Shown one piece after another: positions 52,399 to 61,479 of a stretch of 64,000 nucleotides of DNA. Origin of the DNA: DATKUK01 sp035530655. GTDB taxonomy: Bacteria > Planctomycetota > Phycisphaerae > UBA1845 > DATKUK01. The notes beneath the pieces were generated by a model. The model searched no databases. It had not been told where the DNA came from and worked only from the letters and a program-made list of their open reading frames with translations. The stretch spans positions 39,241 to 103,240 of the forward strand of contig DATKUK010000013.1 in the NCBI GenBank assembly GCA_035530655.1, in the 5' to 3' direction. The translations under genes were made by a program, and so were the position numbers. Position 1 is the stretch's first letter, and every line of letters starts with the position of its first letter.

Positions 52399-52734
52399 TC
52401 AGCAAGCAGCCATGGGCGCCTTCAGCGCGGCACCCGCGCACATTAGCTCCGTCAGCCCGCAGATCGCCAGCAGGGAAGTGATTCGTTCGCATGCCGCCAC
52501 CACACGCAACTGACCGTCCTGGCCCCGCAGTCGAAGGGCGAACTCGATCATCACCCCCAACCCTTCGCTGTAGAGAAAGTCAAGCTCCTCAAGGTCGAGA
52601 AGGATCGTCCGGCATCCAAGCTCCAGCAACTCCTCAAGCTGTTGCCGAAACGGCTCGACCGCGGCCGGATCGATCTGCCCGGTCAGTTTCAGCGTGGCCT
52701 GATTCCCTTGTTTGCGGATATGTATGTCTACCAT
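52399..52734 (-). CDS. STAS-domain protein
   Basis: The 111-residue STAS protein starts MVDIHIRKQGNQATLKLTG with GGGAGG before the ATG, and carries FLYSEGLGVMIEF with the phosphorylatable serine position. It is the third STAS protein in this window and stands alone near the end of the signalling region. The frame to 52824 is not needed. Confidence 0.87.
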   Translation of the reverse strand: MVDIHIRKQGNQATLKLTGQIDPAAVEPFRQQLEELLELGCRTILLDLEELDFLYSEGLGVMIEFALRLRGQDGQLRVVAACERITSLLAICGLTELMCAGAALKAPMAAC

Positions 52735-53472
52735 CGTTAGCCTCCCTTTCAGATAGGACCGTTCGCACACGGGCCCAAGCCTCGCGGCCTGTCGAGAGCT
52801 ACCGCAACGGTCGTGCCAGATCATGGGTAATTTGCCTCACCAAGGAGATATGCTGTAAGTCCTTGTTTAAAAGGAGGATAGCTCGTCGCAGAGAATGCGT
52901 CTCTACGCCAAGGCGTGGTTGGCCGGGCGGATTGGGTAATAGTACGCGCCGGTGGTAACATAGCGCGTGTTCAGCCACCCAAGGCCGGCGAGGGCTTTGC
53001 CCTTTTTGCCTGGTACGTGATTCGGTACAATGTACTTAGCTTGTCCGCTGACGGGGGTGAGTTTCGGCGGGCGGCGACGGCCAGAGGGTAGGCGTGGTGG
53101 CCTGCCTGCCGCGTCGGCCCGGAGACCGTCGCAGTCGACCGACACCACCCCATCAGCAGTGGACAACTCAGCGTCACGGACTCGGTTTGGGTCCATTGGA
53201 CGACGGAGGGATGAAGCATGTCTCGTTTGCTTTCCTACCGAATCCCTGTCGTTCCGTTGCCGGCCGTGCCCAGCGGGAAGGTCGCGGCCGGCTCGGTCGT
53301 CTGCTGGAGGTATACCGGCTTCGGCCAGTGCAACGTCCCGTCGCCGAGGCAGGCAAAGGGTGGGGCCGAATGGGTCCCCGTACGGGTGACATCACGCACA
53401 GGTGACGCGCGGATCTGAGGACGACCGTGCGGCCCTGTGAGACGGCAAGTGGTTGCTGATGAGGTGGAAGCG
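52735..53472. other. Long divergent leader region before the beta-helix gene
   Basis: This is a stretch of about 740 bases between divergent starts. TGTAAGTCCTTGTTT (52851-52865) echoes the arm of the hairpin at 22928-22938. A small open frame at 53218-53418 has no convincing ribosome site or similarity. TACAAT at 53026-53031 may be a -10 but the -35 is poor. I could not fit a riboswitch. Confidence 0.35.
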
Positions 53473-56286
53473 ATGACCGGTCAGGTGGCAATCAGGAGTG
53501 CACGGATTGTGGTCTGGGCGGCAGCGGTAGTGGCTGTTTCGGGCCTGTGGGTGGCGGCGGAGGGGGCGGTCTGGAACGTCTCGACGCCGAGCGAACTGAC
53601 CAATGCGGTGAACAGTTGCAGCCCGGGCGACGAGATCGTGGTGGCGGCCGGGACCTACAACATGACCAACTCGCTGTGGATCGACGTGGGCCCCTTGACC
53701 ATCCGCGGCGCCACGGGCAATCGCGACGACGTGGTGCTGCGCGGAGGCGGGATGAACGTCAGCGTCGGCTCGCCGGACAACCTGGTTCACCTGGTCAACG
53801 ACGACATCACGATTCAGGATCTTACGGTGGCGGACTGTTACGCGAACGGCATCCAGCTTCACGGCGAGAACGACATCGATCGGGCGGTGCTGAGCAACGT
53901 CAAGACGCTCAACATCGGCGAGCGCCACATCAAGGGATCGAAGGGCAGCGTCAGCAACGCCATGTGGGACGTGGTGATCGAGAACTGCTACCTGCTGCAA
54001 ACCGAGGCCAGACAGACTCGTCCCGGGCACCCGGTGGATCCGGATGACTACATTGGCGGCATCGACTGCATGGTGGCCAGGGGCTGGATCATCCGCGACT
54101 CGGTGTTCGAGGGCATTGAGGGAGCGGCCGGCGATGCGCGCGGCGCTATCTTCCTGTGGCAGGGCGTGACAGACCCGCTGATCGAGCGGAACGTGTTCAT
54201 CGGGTGCGCCCGCGGTATCGCCATGGGCAATCCGTATAACCCCGACGGCACGTACCTCGTCGACGGCGCGATCATCCGCAACAACATGGTCCTGAAGGGC
54301 AACTCGGTGGGCTTTGAGGCCGACCATACGAGGAACGTGAAGGTCTACAACAACACGATCTTCGGCTACGACGCGACCTACCATCGCACGATTCAGATCT
54401 ACGACGAAGGCGGGGCCGCAGCGACGACCGGGCTGGTGTTTACGAACAACATCATCCGCGGCGACGTGCAGGACACAGCCGTAGGCGACTGGACGGCCGC
54501 GTCGATCGCGGCGATGGGCAACATCGTCGACAACGTCGGAACAGTCGTGCAGTCGGATTGGTTTGTGGCGGCGGCCAGCGGCGATTTTCATCTTACGGGC
54601 CTGGCCACGCCGGTATTCGACGCAGGCATCGTGGTAGCCGACGCCCAGTACGACTTCGACGGTGACTATCGCGGTGCGGCCGGCCTGGCGTGCGACATGG
54701 GAGCGGACGAGCTGGGCATCGCCGTTGCGCCGATCATCGCGGAGGTCACGCCCGACCCGGACACGGTGTATGCGGGCGTGGAGTACGCCGAGCAACTGAC
54801 GCTCGTACAGGGCTACGTCGACACGTGGACGCTGCCGACGGGTCCGTCGGGTGCAGGCGTCAGCCAGAGCGGCTTGGTGAGCGGCTGGACGCCACAGGCG
54901 ACGGATGTCGGCAGCACTTTCGATTTCGAGGTGGAGGCTGCCAATGACGTCGGCAGCGACACCGAAAGCTGGCAGGTAACGGTGACGGCACCGCCGGCGC
55001 CGGTGATCGACGAGGTCGCACCCGACCCGGACAGCGGGTCGGTCGGAATTGCATACGTCAGGCAGTTGAGTTTGTCGCAGGGCGCGGGCACAGGCGTGGG
55101 GTGGACACTGCTGACCGGCCCGGGGGATGCGAGTGTCGATCCGAACGGGCTGGTAAGCGGCTGGACGCCGACCGCGGGCGACGCAGGTGCGTTGATCGAC
55201 TTTGAGGTGCAGGCAAGCAACGCGGGTGGTAGCGACATTGAGAGTTGGCAGGTGCTGGTGGTAGCCTTGCCGGACGCGTTTATCGAAAGCGGTGGGGTGG
55301 TCTGCTTCGAGGCCGAGCATTATGACGGCATAGCGGCCGGCTCGGTTGGGGTGAGCCAGACGTGGCAGTTGCAGACGGGCAACGGCTCCTCGGGCGATGA
55401 GTACATGGCGGCTTTGCCGATAACCGTGCCCGAGACGCGAGTCGACACGGACATCGAAACCACCTCGCCGCGCCTGCGATACATGGTGAGCTTCACGACG
55501 ACGGGAACGTACTACCTGTGGATTCGGGGCTACGGCATAGACGGCACCACCGACAGCGTGCATTACGGCTTGGACAACGTCAGCTTCAGCTACAGCTACG
55601 ATACTGCGCCGACGCTGACGGTGGGCACGGCGTTCGGCTGGATCAACGAGAACGGCTATACCAACCGGCTGACGGTGAGCATAGCTTCGGCGGGCGTGTA
55701 CGCAGTGGACATCTGGATGCGCGAAAACGGGGCCAACGTGGACAAGCTCGTGCTGACGACCGACGGTGGGTACACGCCCAGCGACACGGGGCCGGACGAA
55801 AGTCCGCACGGCGGCAACCCGGCTTTGGTCGCCAGCGAACCGCCGGCCGATGGCACGCTGCCCAAGACGCAGAACAACGTGATCCTGCTGACGTTTGACA
55901 AGGCGATCTCGCTGCCGACGGGTCCGACGCTGAGCATCTTCGGAGGCGGCTTTGAGGAGGGTGGCGCGTTCACCTATTCGATCGAGCCGGACGCCGTAAC
56001 ACTTAAGGCGGCCGAACAGGGCCCGATCCTGACCGACCAGACATGGTATCAGGTTACGCCGGCTGCGGGCTTTGTCGTCGAGCCGTTCGCATTTGATGTC
56101 TGCACGTTGGTAGGCGATGCGAACAACAGCGGACGGGTGACGACGGCGGACTACGCCGAGGTCAAGGCCCATATGGGCGAGTACACCGATGCTCGTTACG
56201 ACGTCAACGGCAGCGGGCGCGTGACGACGGCTGATTACAGCGTGGTGAAGGGTCACATGGGCAGCCGCTCGCCGGCCAAGCCGTAG
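53473..56286 (+). CDS. Secreted parallel beta-helix protein with Ig-like, CBM-like and dockerin-like domains
   Basis: The 937-residue exported protein begins with a signal peptide (ARIVVWAAAVVAVSGLWVAA). Residues about 35-410 form a right-handed beta-helix (NNMVLKGNSVGFEADHTRN, YNNTIFGYD) of the pectate-lyase or polysaccharide-binding type. Two Ig-like putative repeats follow (SGLVSGWTPQATDVGSTFDF and its copy LVSGWTPTAGDAG), then a CBM-like sandwich (GVVCFEAEHYDGIAAG), an Ig-like domain, and at the end two dockerin-type repeats (DANNSGRVTTADYAEVKAHMG and DVNGSGRVTTADYSVVKGHM). The catalytic residues are not clear. The ATG at 53473 has GAGG upstream; the earlier GTG at 53437 is possible. Confidence 0.85.
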   Translation: MTGQVAIRSARIVVWAAAVVAVSGLWVAAEGAVWNVSTPSELTNAVNSCSPGDEIVVAAGTYNMTNSLWIDVGPLTIRGATGNRDDVVLRGGGMNVSVGSPDNLVHLVNDDITIQDLTVADCYANGIQLHGENDIDRAVLSNVKTLNIGERHIKGSKGSVSNAMWDVVIENCYLLQTEARQTRPGHPVDPDDYIGGIDCMVARGWIIRDSVFEGIEGAAGDARGAIFLWQGVTDPLIERNVFIGCARGIAMGNPYNPDGTYLVDGAIIRNNMVLKGNSVGFEADHTRNVKVYNNTIFGYDATYHRTIQIYDEGGAAATTGLVFTNNIIRGDVQDTAVGDWTAASIAAMGNIVDNVGTVVQSDWFVAAASGDFHLTGLATPVFDAGIVVADAQYDFDGDYRGAAGLACDMGADELGIAVAPIIAEVTPDPDTVYAGVEYAEQLTLVQGYVDTWTLPTGPSGAGVSQSGLVSGWTPQATDVGSTFDFEVEAANDVGSDTESWQVTVTAPPAPVIDEVAPDPDSGSVGIAYVRQLSLSQGAGTGVGWTLLTGPGDASVDPNGLVSGWTPTAGDAGALIDFEVQASNAGGSDIESWQVLVVALPDAFIESGGVVCFEAEHYDGIAAGSVGVSQTWQLQTGNGSSGDEYMAALPITVPETRVDTDIETTSPRLRYMVSFTTTGTYYLWIRGYGIDGTTDSVHYGLDNVSFSYSYDTAPTLTVGTAFGWINENGYTNRLTVSIASAGVYAVDIWMRENGANVDKLVLTTDGGYTPSDTGPDESPHGGNPALVASEPPADGTLPKTQNNVILLTFDKAISLPTGPTLSIFGGGFEEGGAFTYSIEPDAVTLKAAEQGPILTDQTWYQVTPAAGFVVEPFAFDVCTLVGDANNSGRVTTADYAEVKAHMGEYTDARYDVNGSGRVTTADYSVVKGHMGSRSPAKP

Positions 56287-56592
56287 CCGGCGTCGGGTCG
56301 GACGGGCACTCGCCGTGCACGTCGACTCCCCAGGCCGTGCCTCACTGCTCGGTGCGTGGCGAGTCCGTACTTGATTTGTTCGTTCCGCTGTACAATACTG
56401 GTGTATTCCTGACCTGCCTGGCGCTGCAAGGCGCTCAGCATACAGGCGGGTCGAGCCCGGGTGTGCAGTTCAAGCCGGCCGGGCCGTCTTCTCGCTTCAG
56501 ACCCGTTCGGGTCGGTTGGGGGGGGCGAGGGAATACTGTGGGCTTGTCTGGGCCCGGTCGGGCCGCGAACAACCTGACTGAGGAATCCAAGG
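56287..56592. other. Leader region of the cold-shock-like gene
   Basis: The region is GC-rich with several short palindromes (for example GACCCG-TT-CGGGTC near 56500-56513). TACAAT at 56391-56396 could be a -10, giving a leader of nearly 190 bases, but the -35 is weak. No open frame of note. Confidence 0.3.
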
Positions 56593-56859
56593 ATGCAGGG
56601 ACGTATTGCGTGGTTTCAGCTCGAAACGGGCGATGGGTTCATCACCACCGATTCGGGCGAGGAGATTCCGTTCAGGGTGAATTCGGATCACCACCATCTT
56701 CACGGGGGCGATCTGGTGGGCTTTGAGGCCGTCAGCCATGATTATGGCCTGAGTGCTCAGAATCTTCGGCTGCTCCAAAAGGGGATCGACTCACTGAGGG
56801 AGGTTCAGTCGACCCAGGTGCGTCAGTTCCTGGCGTCGTTCAAGCCGGCAACCAGTTGA
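56593..56859 (+). CDS. Small cold-shock-domain-like protein
   Basis: The 88-residue protein starts like a cold-shock domain (MQGRIAWFQLETGDGFITTD) and keeps the order of strands, but the RNP1 motif is GDGFIT rather than GFGFI and the RNP2 aromatic set is lost (IPFRVNSDHHHLHGG). It may bind RNA weakly or another ligand. A short helical C-terminal tail (LQKGIDSLREVQSTQVRQF) is unusual. AAGGATG context precedes the ATG. Confidence 0.65.
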   Translation: MQGRIAWFQLETGDGFITTDSGEEIPFRVNSDHHHLHGGDLVGFEAVSHDYGLSAQNLRLLQKGIDSLREVQSTQVRQFLASFKPATS

Positions 56860-57051
56860 GGGTCGGGGGCGCAGCGGGGGCCCAGTCGCCGACCGCCGCC
56901 ATAGGTCGGTTTCCCGTTACTCGACAAGCACCGAGCACCGACTTGGGGGTCACTCTGCAACGTCTATTGCGGTATCATTCGCCAGCGATAGGTTGGCCTC
57001 ATCGATCCGGTGAGCTGTGTTGGGTGTTGAGGGGGATGAAGAGTTCACGCC

Positions 57052-57834
57052 ATGCGGGAGCTGTTGGACCAGACGTACAGCCGAGACCACAAGGACCGTC
57101 GATTGATCGACGTGTTTCTGCCCGGCCGAGCGAACGGTGCGGCGCTGCTTTGGATTCACGGCGGGGGGTTTCATGCCGGCAGCAAGGAGCAATGGCACGA
57201 CGTGGCGAGGCACTTCTGCGGTCTCGGCTACGTGTGCGGCTCGATGACGTACCGCCTGGCGCCGCAGTGGAAGTTTCCGGCGCAGGTGGCCGACGCTCGG
57301 TTGGGCATGGCGTGGTTTCGTCGGCAGGCGGGCGAGTTCGGTTTCTCGCCGAGCCGGGTGGCGGCTGTGGGCTCGTCGGCGGGCGGCTATCTGGTGCTGA
57401 TGCTGGCCACGATCGGGCCCGGTGACGATCTGGGCCGAACCGTCGAGTTGGGCGACGCAGACACCCGGCCGCAAGCTGTCGTGGCCTACTGCCCGGCTGG
57501 GAGCGTGCACGAGTCTCGGCGATCGGGGCGCTCGGCGCATCCGAAGTTCATGCCCGTACGAGAGGCCGACGACCCGGAGCTGTATCGCATCGCGTCGATC
57601 GAGGATCGCATCGCCGGTGACGAGCCGCCGATCCTGTTTCTGCACGGCACGCAGGACGAGCTGATTCCGCACACCGACTCGATCGATCTCGCCGAACGCA
57701 TTGCGCGAGCCGGCGGGCAGGCGGAGCTGGTTGCACTGCCGGGCGTAAAGCATGGTTTCGGATACGGCACGACGACCAAAGCGCAGAAGACATCAATTGC
57801 GCACGTCGAACGATTCCTGCAAGCTCACCTGTGA
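57052..57834 (+). CDS. Alpha/beta-hydrolase (acetyl-esterase/BD-FAE-like)
   Basis: The 260-residue hydrolase has the oxyanion-hole segment WIHGGGFHAGS (residue 35 on), the nucleophile Ser109 in VGSSAGGY, the acidic residue in LHGTQDELIPH and the catalytic His in VKHGFGYG. This is the layout of small carbohydrate esterases and kynurenine-formamidase-like enzymes. No signal peptide is seen. First of a plus-strand run of catabolic genes. Confidence 0.87.
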   Translation: MRELLDQTYSRDHKDRRLIDVFLPGRANGAALLWIHGGGFHAGSKEQWHDVARHFCGLGYVCGSMTYRLAPQWKFPAQVADARLGMAWFRRQAGEFGFSPSRVAAVGSSAGGYLVLMLATIGPGDDLGRTVELGDADTRPQAVVAYCPAGSVHESRRSGRSAHPKFMPVREADDPELYRIASIEDRIAGDEPPILFLHGTQDELIPHTDSIDLAERIARAGGQAELVALPGVKHGFGYGTTTKAQKTSIAHVERFLQAHL

Positions 57835-57971
57835 GATCGCCGCCGTTCGGCCTAGAACCGCTCACGGAGGCGTGCCTGGTTATGGCCAGCCTGCTCGCGC
57901 TTGCGGGCCGTCATGCCGCGGCTGTATAAGGCCTTGCCGAGCATCCAAAGGCCCTGATTCGGGACGGACGC

Positions 57972-58787
57972 ATGCAACGCCTCTCATCAGATCGCCACGT
58001 CACGGCGCTTCGGGCGGGGACACCGTTTGCGTATCACGTCGAGCCGGGCGATGACGTTGTCGTCGACGCGTTGTCGGGCCGGGCCAACCCAGCCACCGGT
58101 CCGATCGAGGTGGAGGGCGTCCGCGCCGGCGACTGGGTGGCCGTCCGCATCGACGACGTGGTGCCGACGGGGATCGGTCACGTCGGGCCGACGCAGTATG
58201 CGCCGCATGGCAGCCGCTGCGTGTTTCCCGATGGGCGATCCGTTCCGATAGACCCCAACATCGGCGTGATCGGCGTGCTGCCGGCTGAGGGCGAGACAAC
58301 CAACGACACGTGCGGCCCGCACGGGGGGAATCTGGACTGTCGCGACCACGGCCCGGGGGCGATGGCGTTTTTCCGTTCGCGATGCGACGGGGCGGGACTG
58401 GCGTTCGGCGACGTACACTGGGCGATGGGCGACGGGGAGGTGGAGGGTCAGGGCATCGAGGGGGCGGCCGAGCTGCACCTGGGGCTGTTTCGGGCCGAGC
58501 GGGTGGACTGCGAATGGCCTTGGTTGATCCGCAACGGGCAGATCATGGCGATCGGCGGGAGCGAAAACTTCAAAGAGGCGGTTCACATTGCCTACGAGGG
58601 CCTGATCAGCCTGGTTTCGGGACTGTTCGGCCACGGGCGACGGCAGATTCAGGATGCGATCGGGCCGGCCGGTCACGTGCGCATCTGTCAGTGTTGCTGC
58701 CGTGTGTTGACGGTCCGCTGCACCTTGCCGTTGGAGCTGCTCGGCACGGACGAGCCCACACTCCTGAAGAGGATGATTCATACTTGA
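57972..58787 (+). CDS. Acetamidase/formamidase family protein
   Basis: The 271-residue protein has the typical FmdA pieces NPATGPIEVEGVRAGDWVAV, NDTCGPHGGNLDCRD and FGDVHWAMGDGEVEGQGIE, which contribute the metal site. Such enzymes hydrolyse formamide or acetamide, but the family includes members of unknown substrate. It lies 137 bases after the hydrolase and 43 before the GH2 gene, probably co-transcribed. Confidence 0.88.
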   Translation: MQRLSSDRHVTALRAGTPFAYHVEPGDDVVVDALSGRANPATGPIEVEGVRAGDWVAVRIDDVVPTGIGHVGPTQYAPHGSRCVFPDGRSVPIDPNIGVIGVLPAEGETTNDTCGPHGGNLDCRDHGPGAMAFFRSRCDGAGLAFGDVHWAMGDGEVEGQGIEGAAELHLGLFRAERVDCEWPWLIRNGQIMAIGGSENFKEAVHIAYEGLISLVSGLFGHGRRQIQDAIGPAGHVRICQCCCRVLTVRCTLPLELLGTDEPTLLKRMIHT

Positions 58788-58830
58788 AGACTGCTGCTTG
58801 GCCAGGGCGCCGGGCAGGTGGGAGCGTGTC

Positions 58831-60621
58831 ATGCCTGCGAGCGAGATCTGTCGACCGGAGCATCCCGATCCGCAACGGGTGCGTGACGACTGGCTGAACC
58901 TGAACGGTGCGTGGGACTTTGCGATCGATGCGGGTCGCAACGGGCTCGCCGCCGGCTGGCAGGAGCGATCGGACTGGCCGGGGCAGACACCAATCGCGGT
59001 GCCCTACTGCCCGGAGAGCCGACTGAGCGGGGTGGGCTGCACCGACTTTATGCCTGCGGTGTGGTACCGGCGGAGGTTCACCGTGCCGTCGGATTGGCGA
59101 CAGCGTCGAGTGCTGCTGCATTTCGGCGCCGTGGACTTCGACTGCCGGGTGTGGCTGAACGGTGAGTTGATCGGCAGGCATATCGGGGGGTATTCGCCGT
59201 TCGCGTTCGAGATCAGCGACGCGGTGCGCCCCGGCGGCGAGAACCAGGTGGTCGTGTACGTCGAGGATGACGTTCGCACCGGCAAGCAACCGGGGGGCAA
59301 ACAGTCGTCTCGGCTGAATTCGCACGGCTGCCATTACACGCGCGTGACGGGCATCTGGCAAACGGTGTGGGTGGAGGCGACGGGACGGGCGTTCGTGGCG
59401 GACTTTCAGGTTGTGCCGGATCCGCAGGCGGGCGAGGTGCGGGTGGCGGCGAGGATCAACGGCCGGGCGGACGGTCTGGCCCTCAAGGTGCAGGCGTCTT
59501 TGGACGGCAAGTCGGTGGGTGGTCGCCAGGTTTCGGCGGCAGATGCGGCCATCGCGAACCTGGGGCTGAGTGACGTGCAACTGTGGCAGCCCGGTCGCGG
59601 TGTGCTCTACGACTTGGTGCTGGAGTTGATCGATGGCGATGGGACGGTGGTGGACCGCCTGAGCAGCTACTTCGGGCTGCGGGATATCGAGCTTCGTGGG
59701 CGTCAGGTGTTGGTCAACGGCCGGCCGACGTTCCTGCGGTGGGTGTTGGATCAGGGGTATTGGCCCGACGGGGTCTACACCGCCGCCAGCGAGGAGGATC
59801 TCAAAGCCGACGTCGAGCGAGCGATGGCATGCGGGTTCAACGGCGCGAGGCTGCACGAGAAGGTGTTCGAGCCGCGGTATCTGTACTGGGCCGATCGGCT
59901 GGGATTCATGGTGGCCGGCGAGATGGGCGACTGGAAGATGAACCTGGCCGAGCCGCTGGCCCATGAGGCGATGATCGGCGACTGGACGTCGAGCGTTGTG
60001 CGCGACCGCAATCATCCGAGTCTTGTGCTGTGGACGCCGTTGAACGAGTCGGCCGGTCGGCGGCAGGCGCTGGCCGATGCGGCAGTGCACGATCAATTGC
60101 TGCTCAATCTCTATCGGTTCACCAAGGCGCTGGATCCGACCAGGCCGATCATCGACACGAGCGGGTACGTTCACGTCGTCACGGACATCTACGACGTGCA
60201 CAACTACGAGCAGGACCCGGCCAAGCTGGCGGCTGTGCTGGAAACGGTGCGCAGCGGGCAGTGGGATCAGGCGTTTCGTAACTTCCCGCAAGAGGACATG
60301 GGCTACGACGGGCAGCGCCCGTATTTCGTCAGCGAGTACGGCGGCATCTGGTGGGATCCGGCGAGCGAAGGCGGCGAGAGCGGGTGGGGTTACGGCCAGC
60401 GACCCGCCGGCAAGCAGGAGTTCGTTACGCGGCTGGATGGGCTGACGCGGACGCTTCTGGACAACCCGAACATCTGCGGGTTCTGCTATACACAGTTGTA
60501 CGATATCGAGCAGGAGGTCAACGGCCTGTACACTTACGATCGCAAGGCCAAGTTCGATCCGGCCATTCTGCGGCGTAGTTTCGCGGCACCGGCCGCCATC
60601 GAGCAGGATCGAGCCGGCTAG
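58831..60621 (+). CDS. Glycoside hydrolase family 2 protein
   Basis: The 596-residue protein has the GH2 order: sugar-binding domain (WYRRRFTVPSDW, HFGAVDFDCRVWLNGELIG), an immunoglobulin-like sandwich, and a TIM barrel with the acid/base Glu in LWTPLNESAG (about residue 404) and the nucleophile Glu in YFVSEYGG (about 500). It may act as a beta-glucuronidase, beta-galactosidase or related enzyme; the substrate cannot be told. No signal peptide is evident. The ATG at 58831 has GGGAG before it. Confidence 0.9.
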   Translation: MPASEICRPEHPDPQRVRDDWLNLNGAWDFAIDAGRNGLAAGWQERSDWPGQTPIAVPYCPESRLSGVGCTDFMPAVWYRRRFTVPSDWRQRRVLLHFGAVDFDCRVWLNGELIGRHIGGYSPFAFEISDAVRPGGENQVVVYVEDDVRTGKQPGGKQSSRLNSHGCHYTRVTGIWQTVWVEATGRAFVADFQVVPDPQAGEVRVAARINGRADGLALKVQASLDGKSVGGRQVSAADAAIANLGLSDVQLWQPGRGVLYDLVLELIDGDGTVVDRLSSYFGLRDIELRGRQVLVNGRPTFLRWVLDQGYWPDGVYTAASEEDLKADVERAMACGFNGARLHEKVFEPRYLYWADRLGFMVAGEMGDWKMNLAEPLAHEAMIGDWTSSVVRDRNHPSLVLWTPLNESAGRRQALADAAVHDQLLLNLYRFTKALDPTRPIIDTSGYVHVVTDIYDVHNYEQDPAKLAAVLETVRSGQWDQAFRNFPQEDMGYDGQRPYFVSEYGGIWWDPASEGGESGWGYGQRPAGKQEFVTRLDGLTRTLLDNPNICGFCYTQLYDIEQEVNGLYTYDRKAKFDPAILRRSFAAPAAIEQDRAG

Positions 60622-60698
60622 CGTTGGCGCCGCCCTGCTAGCGGATGGGATGGAAGCACAATCGTTTGATGCAGAGATCCGAACGGGAAGGTTAGCGA

Positions 60699-61448
60699 AT
60701 GCGTATCACGACATTGGGAACCAGCCACGGCGACCACACCTACTGCCGGTTCAACTCGTCGACGCTGGTGGATGTCGGGGGCGACCTCTATCTGATCGAT
60801 GCGGGCGAGCCGGTCACCGGGCTGCTCGTGCGGGCTGGCATATCATCGGAGCGGCTGCGGGCGGTGCTGATCACCCACATGCACAGCGATCACGTCAACG
60901 GACTGCCCAAGCTGATCGCCGATGTGATCAAGAACTGGCCCGAGGGACATGAGATCGGCGTGTACATCCCCGATGCGAAAGCCCTCCAGCCACTAAACCT
61001 TTGGCTGGCGGCGCAGTACATCCCCTGGCCGTCGTCGCGGTTCTCGGTGCGGGCGGTTCGTGAGGGGCAGGTGTATCGCGACGAACGTGCGGAGGTGACG
61101 GCCATCGGGACGACGCATCTGGAGTCGGACGACGGTCGGATATGTTTTGCCTACCAGTTGGAGGCCGAGGGCAAGCGCGTCGTGTTCACGGGCGATTTGG
61201 AAAGCGACTTTTCCGACTTCCCTCGCGTGGTGCAGGCAGAACCGATCGACGTGTGCGTGTGCGAGATGACCCACTTTCAGCCCGAAACCGCGCTGCCGGT
61301 GCTGCGTCGTTGCCGGATCGGGCGTCTGGTGCTCAATCACGTTCACGATCCGTGGCATGGCGAGGGCGAGCAGCGCCTCAGGCAGATGCTTGCCGACCTG
61401 CCCTACCCGTTTGAGATTGCCCACGACGGGGACGTGTTCGAGGTCTGA
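60699..61448 (+). CDS. Metallo-beta-lactamase-fold hydrolase
   Basis: The 249-residue protein has the HxHxDH metal motif ITHMHSDHVNG (His60, His62, Asp64, His65), a downstream TGDLESDF and the late histidine in LNHVHDPWHG. The layout resembles ribonuclease Z-like or phosphodiesterase-like members. The substrate is unknown. It lies in the same operon-like run between GH2 and the dehydrogenase-like gene. Confidence 0.85.
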   Translation: MRITTLGTSHGDHTYCRFNSSTLVDVGGDLYLIDAGEPVTGLLVRAGISSERLRAVLITHMHSDHVNGLPKLIADVIKNWPEGHEIGVYIPDAKALQPLNLWLAAQYIPWPSSRFSVRAVREGQVYRDERAEVTAIGTTHLESDDGRICFAYQLEAEGKRVVFTGDLESDFSDFPRVVQAEPIDVCVCEMTHFQPETALPVLRRCRIGRLVLNHVHDPWHGEGEQRLRQMLADLPYPFEIAHDGDVFEV

Positions 61449-61479
61449 TCGTCACCTACCAGGTTCCAGGGCGACTGGC

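Noticed and set aside
53218..53418. 66-codon frame upstream of the beta-helix gene, considered as a leader peptide
   Set aside because: No good ribosome site, no signal peptide or repeated codon run, and no terminator pair; not enough to support.
53392..56256. 954-residue minus-strand open frame
   Set aside because: It lies opposite the beta-helix/dockerin protein. Its composition (Arg, His, Val rich) is a shadow and it has no motif.
56368..56396. Sigma-70 promoter before the cold-shock-like gene and the similar TACAAT at 53026
   Set aside because: Both have only 14 bases between the TTG hexamer and TACAAT, or a very poor -35 at 17 bases, so they are mentioned as -10 candidates only.
58606..60291. 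561-residue minus-strand open frame
   Set aside because: It is the antisense shadow of the GH2 gene, which has catalytic motifs and a ribosome site.
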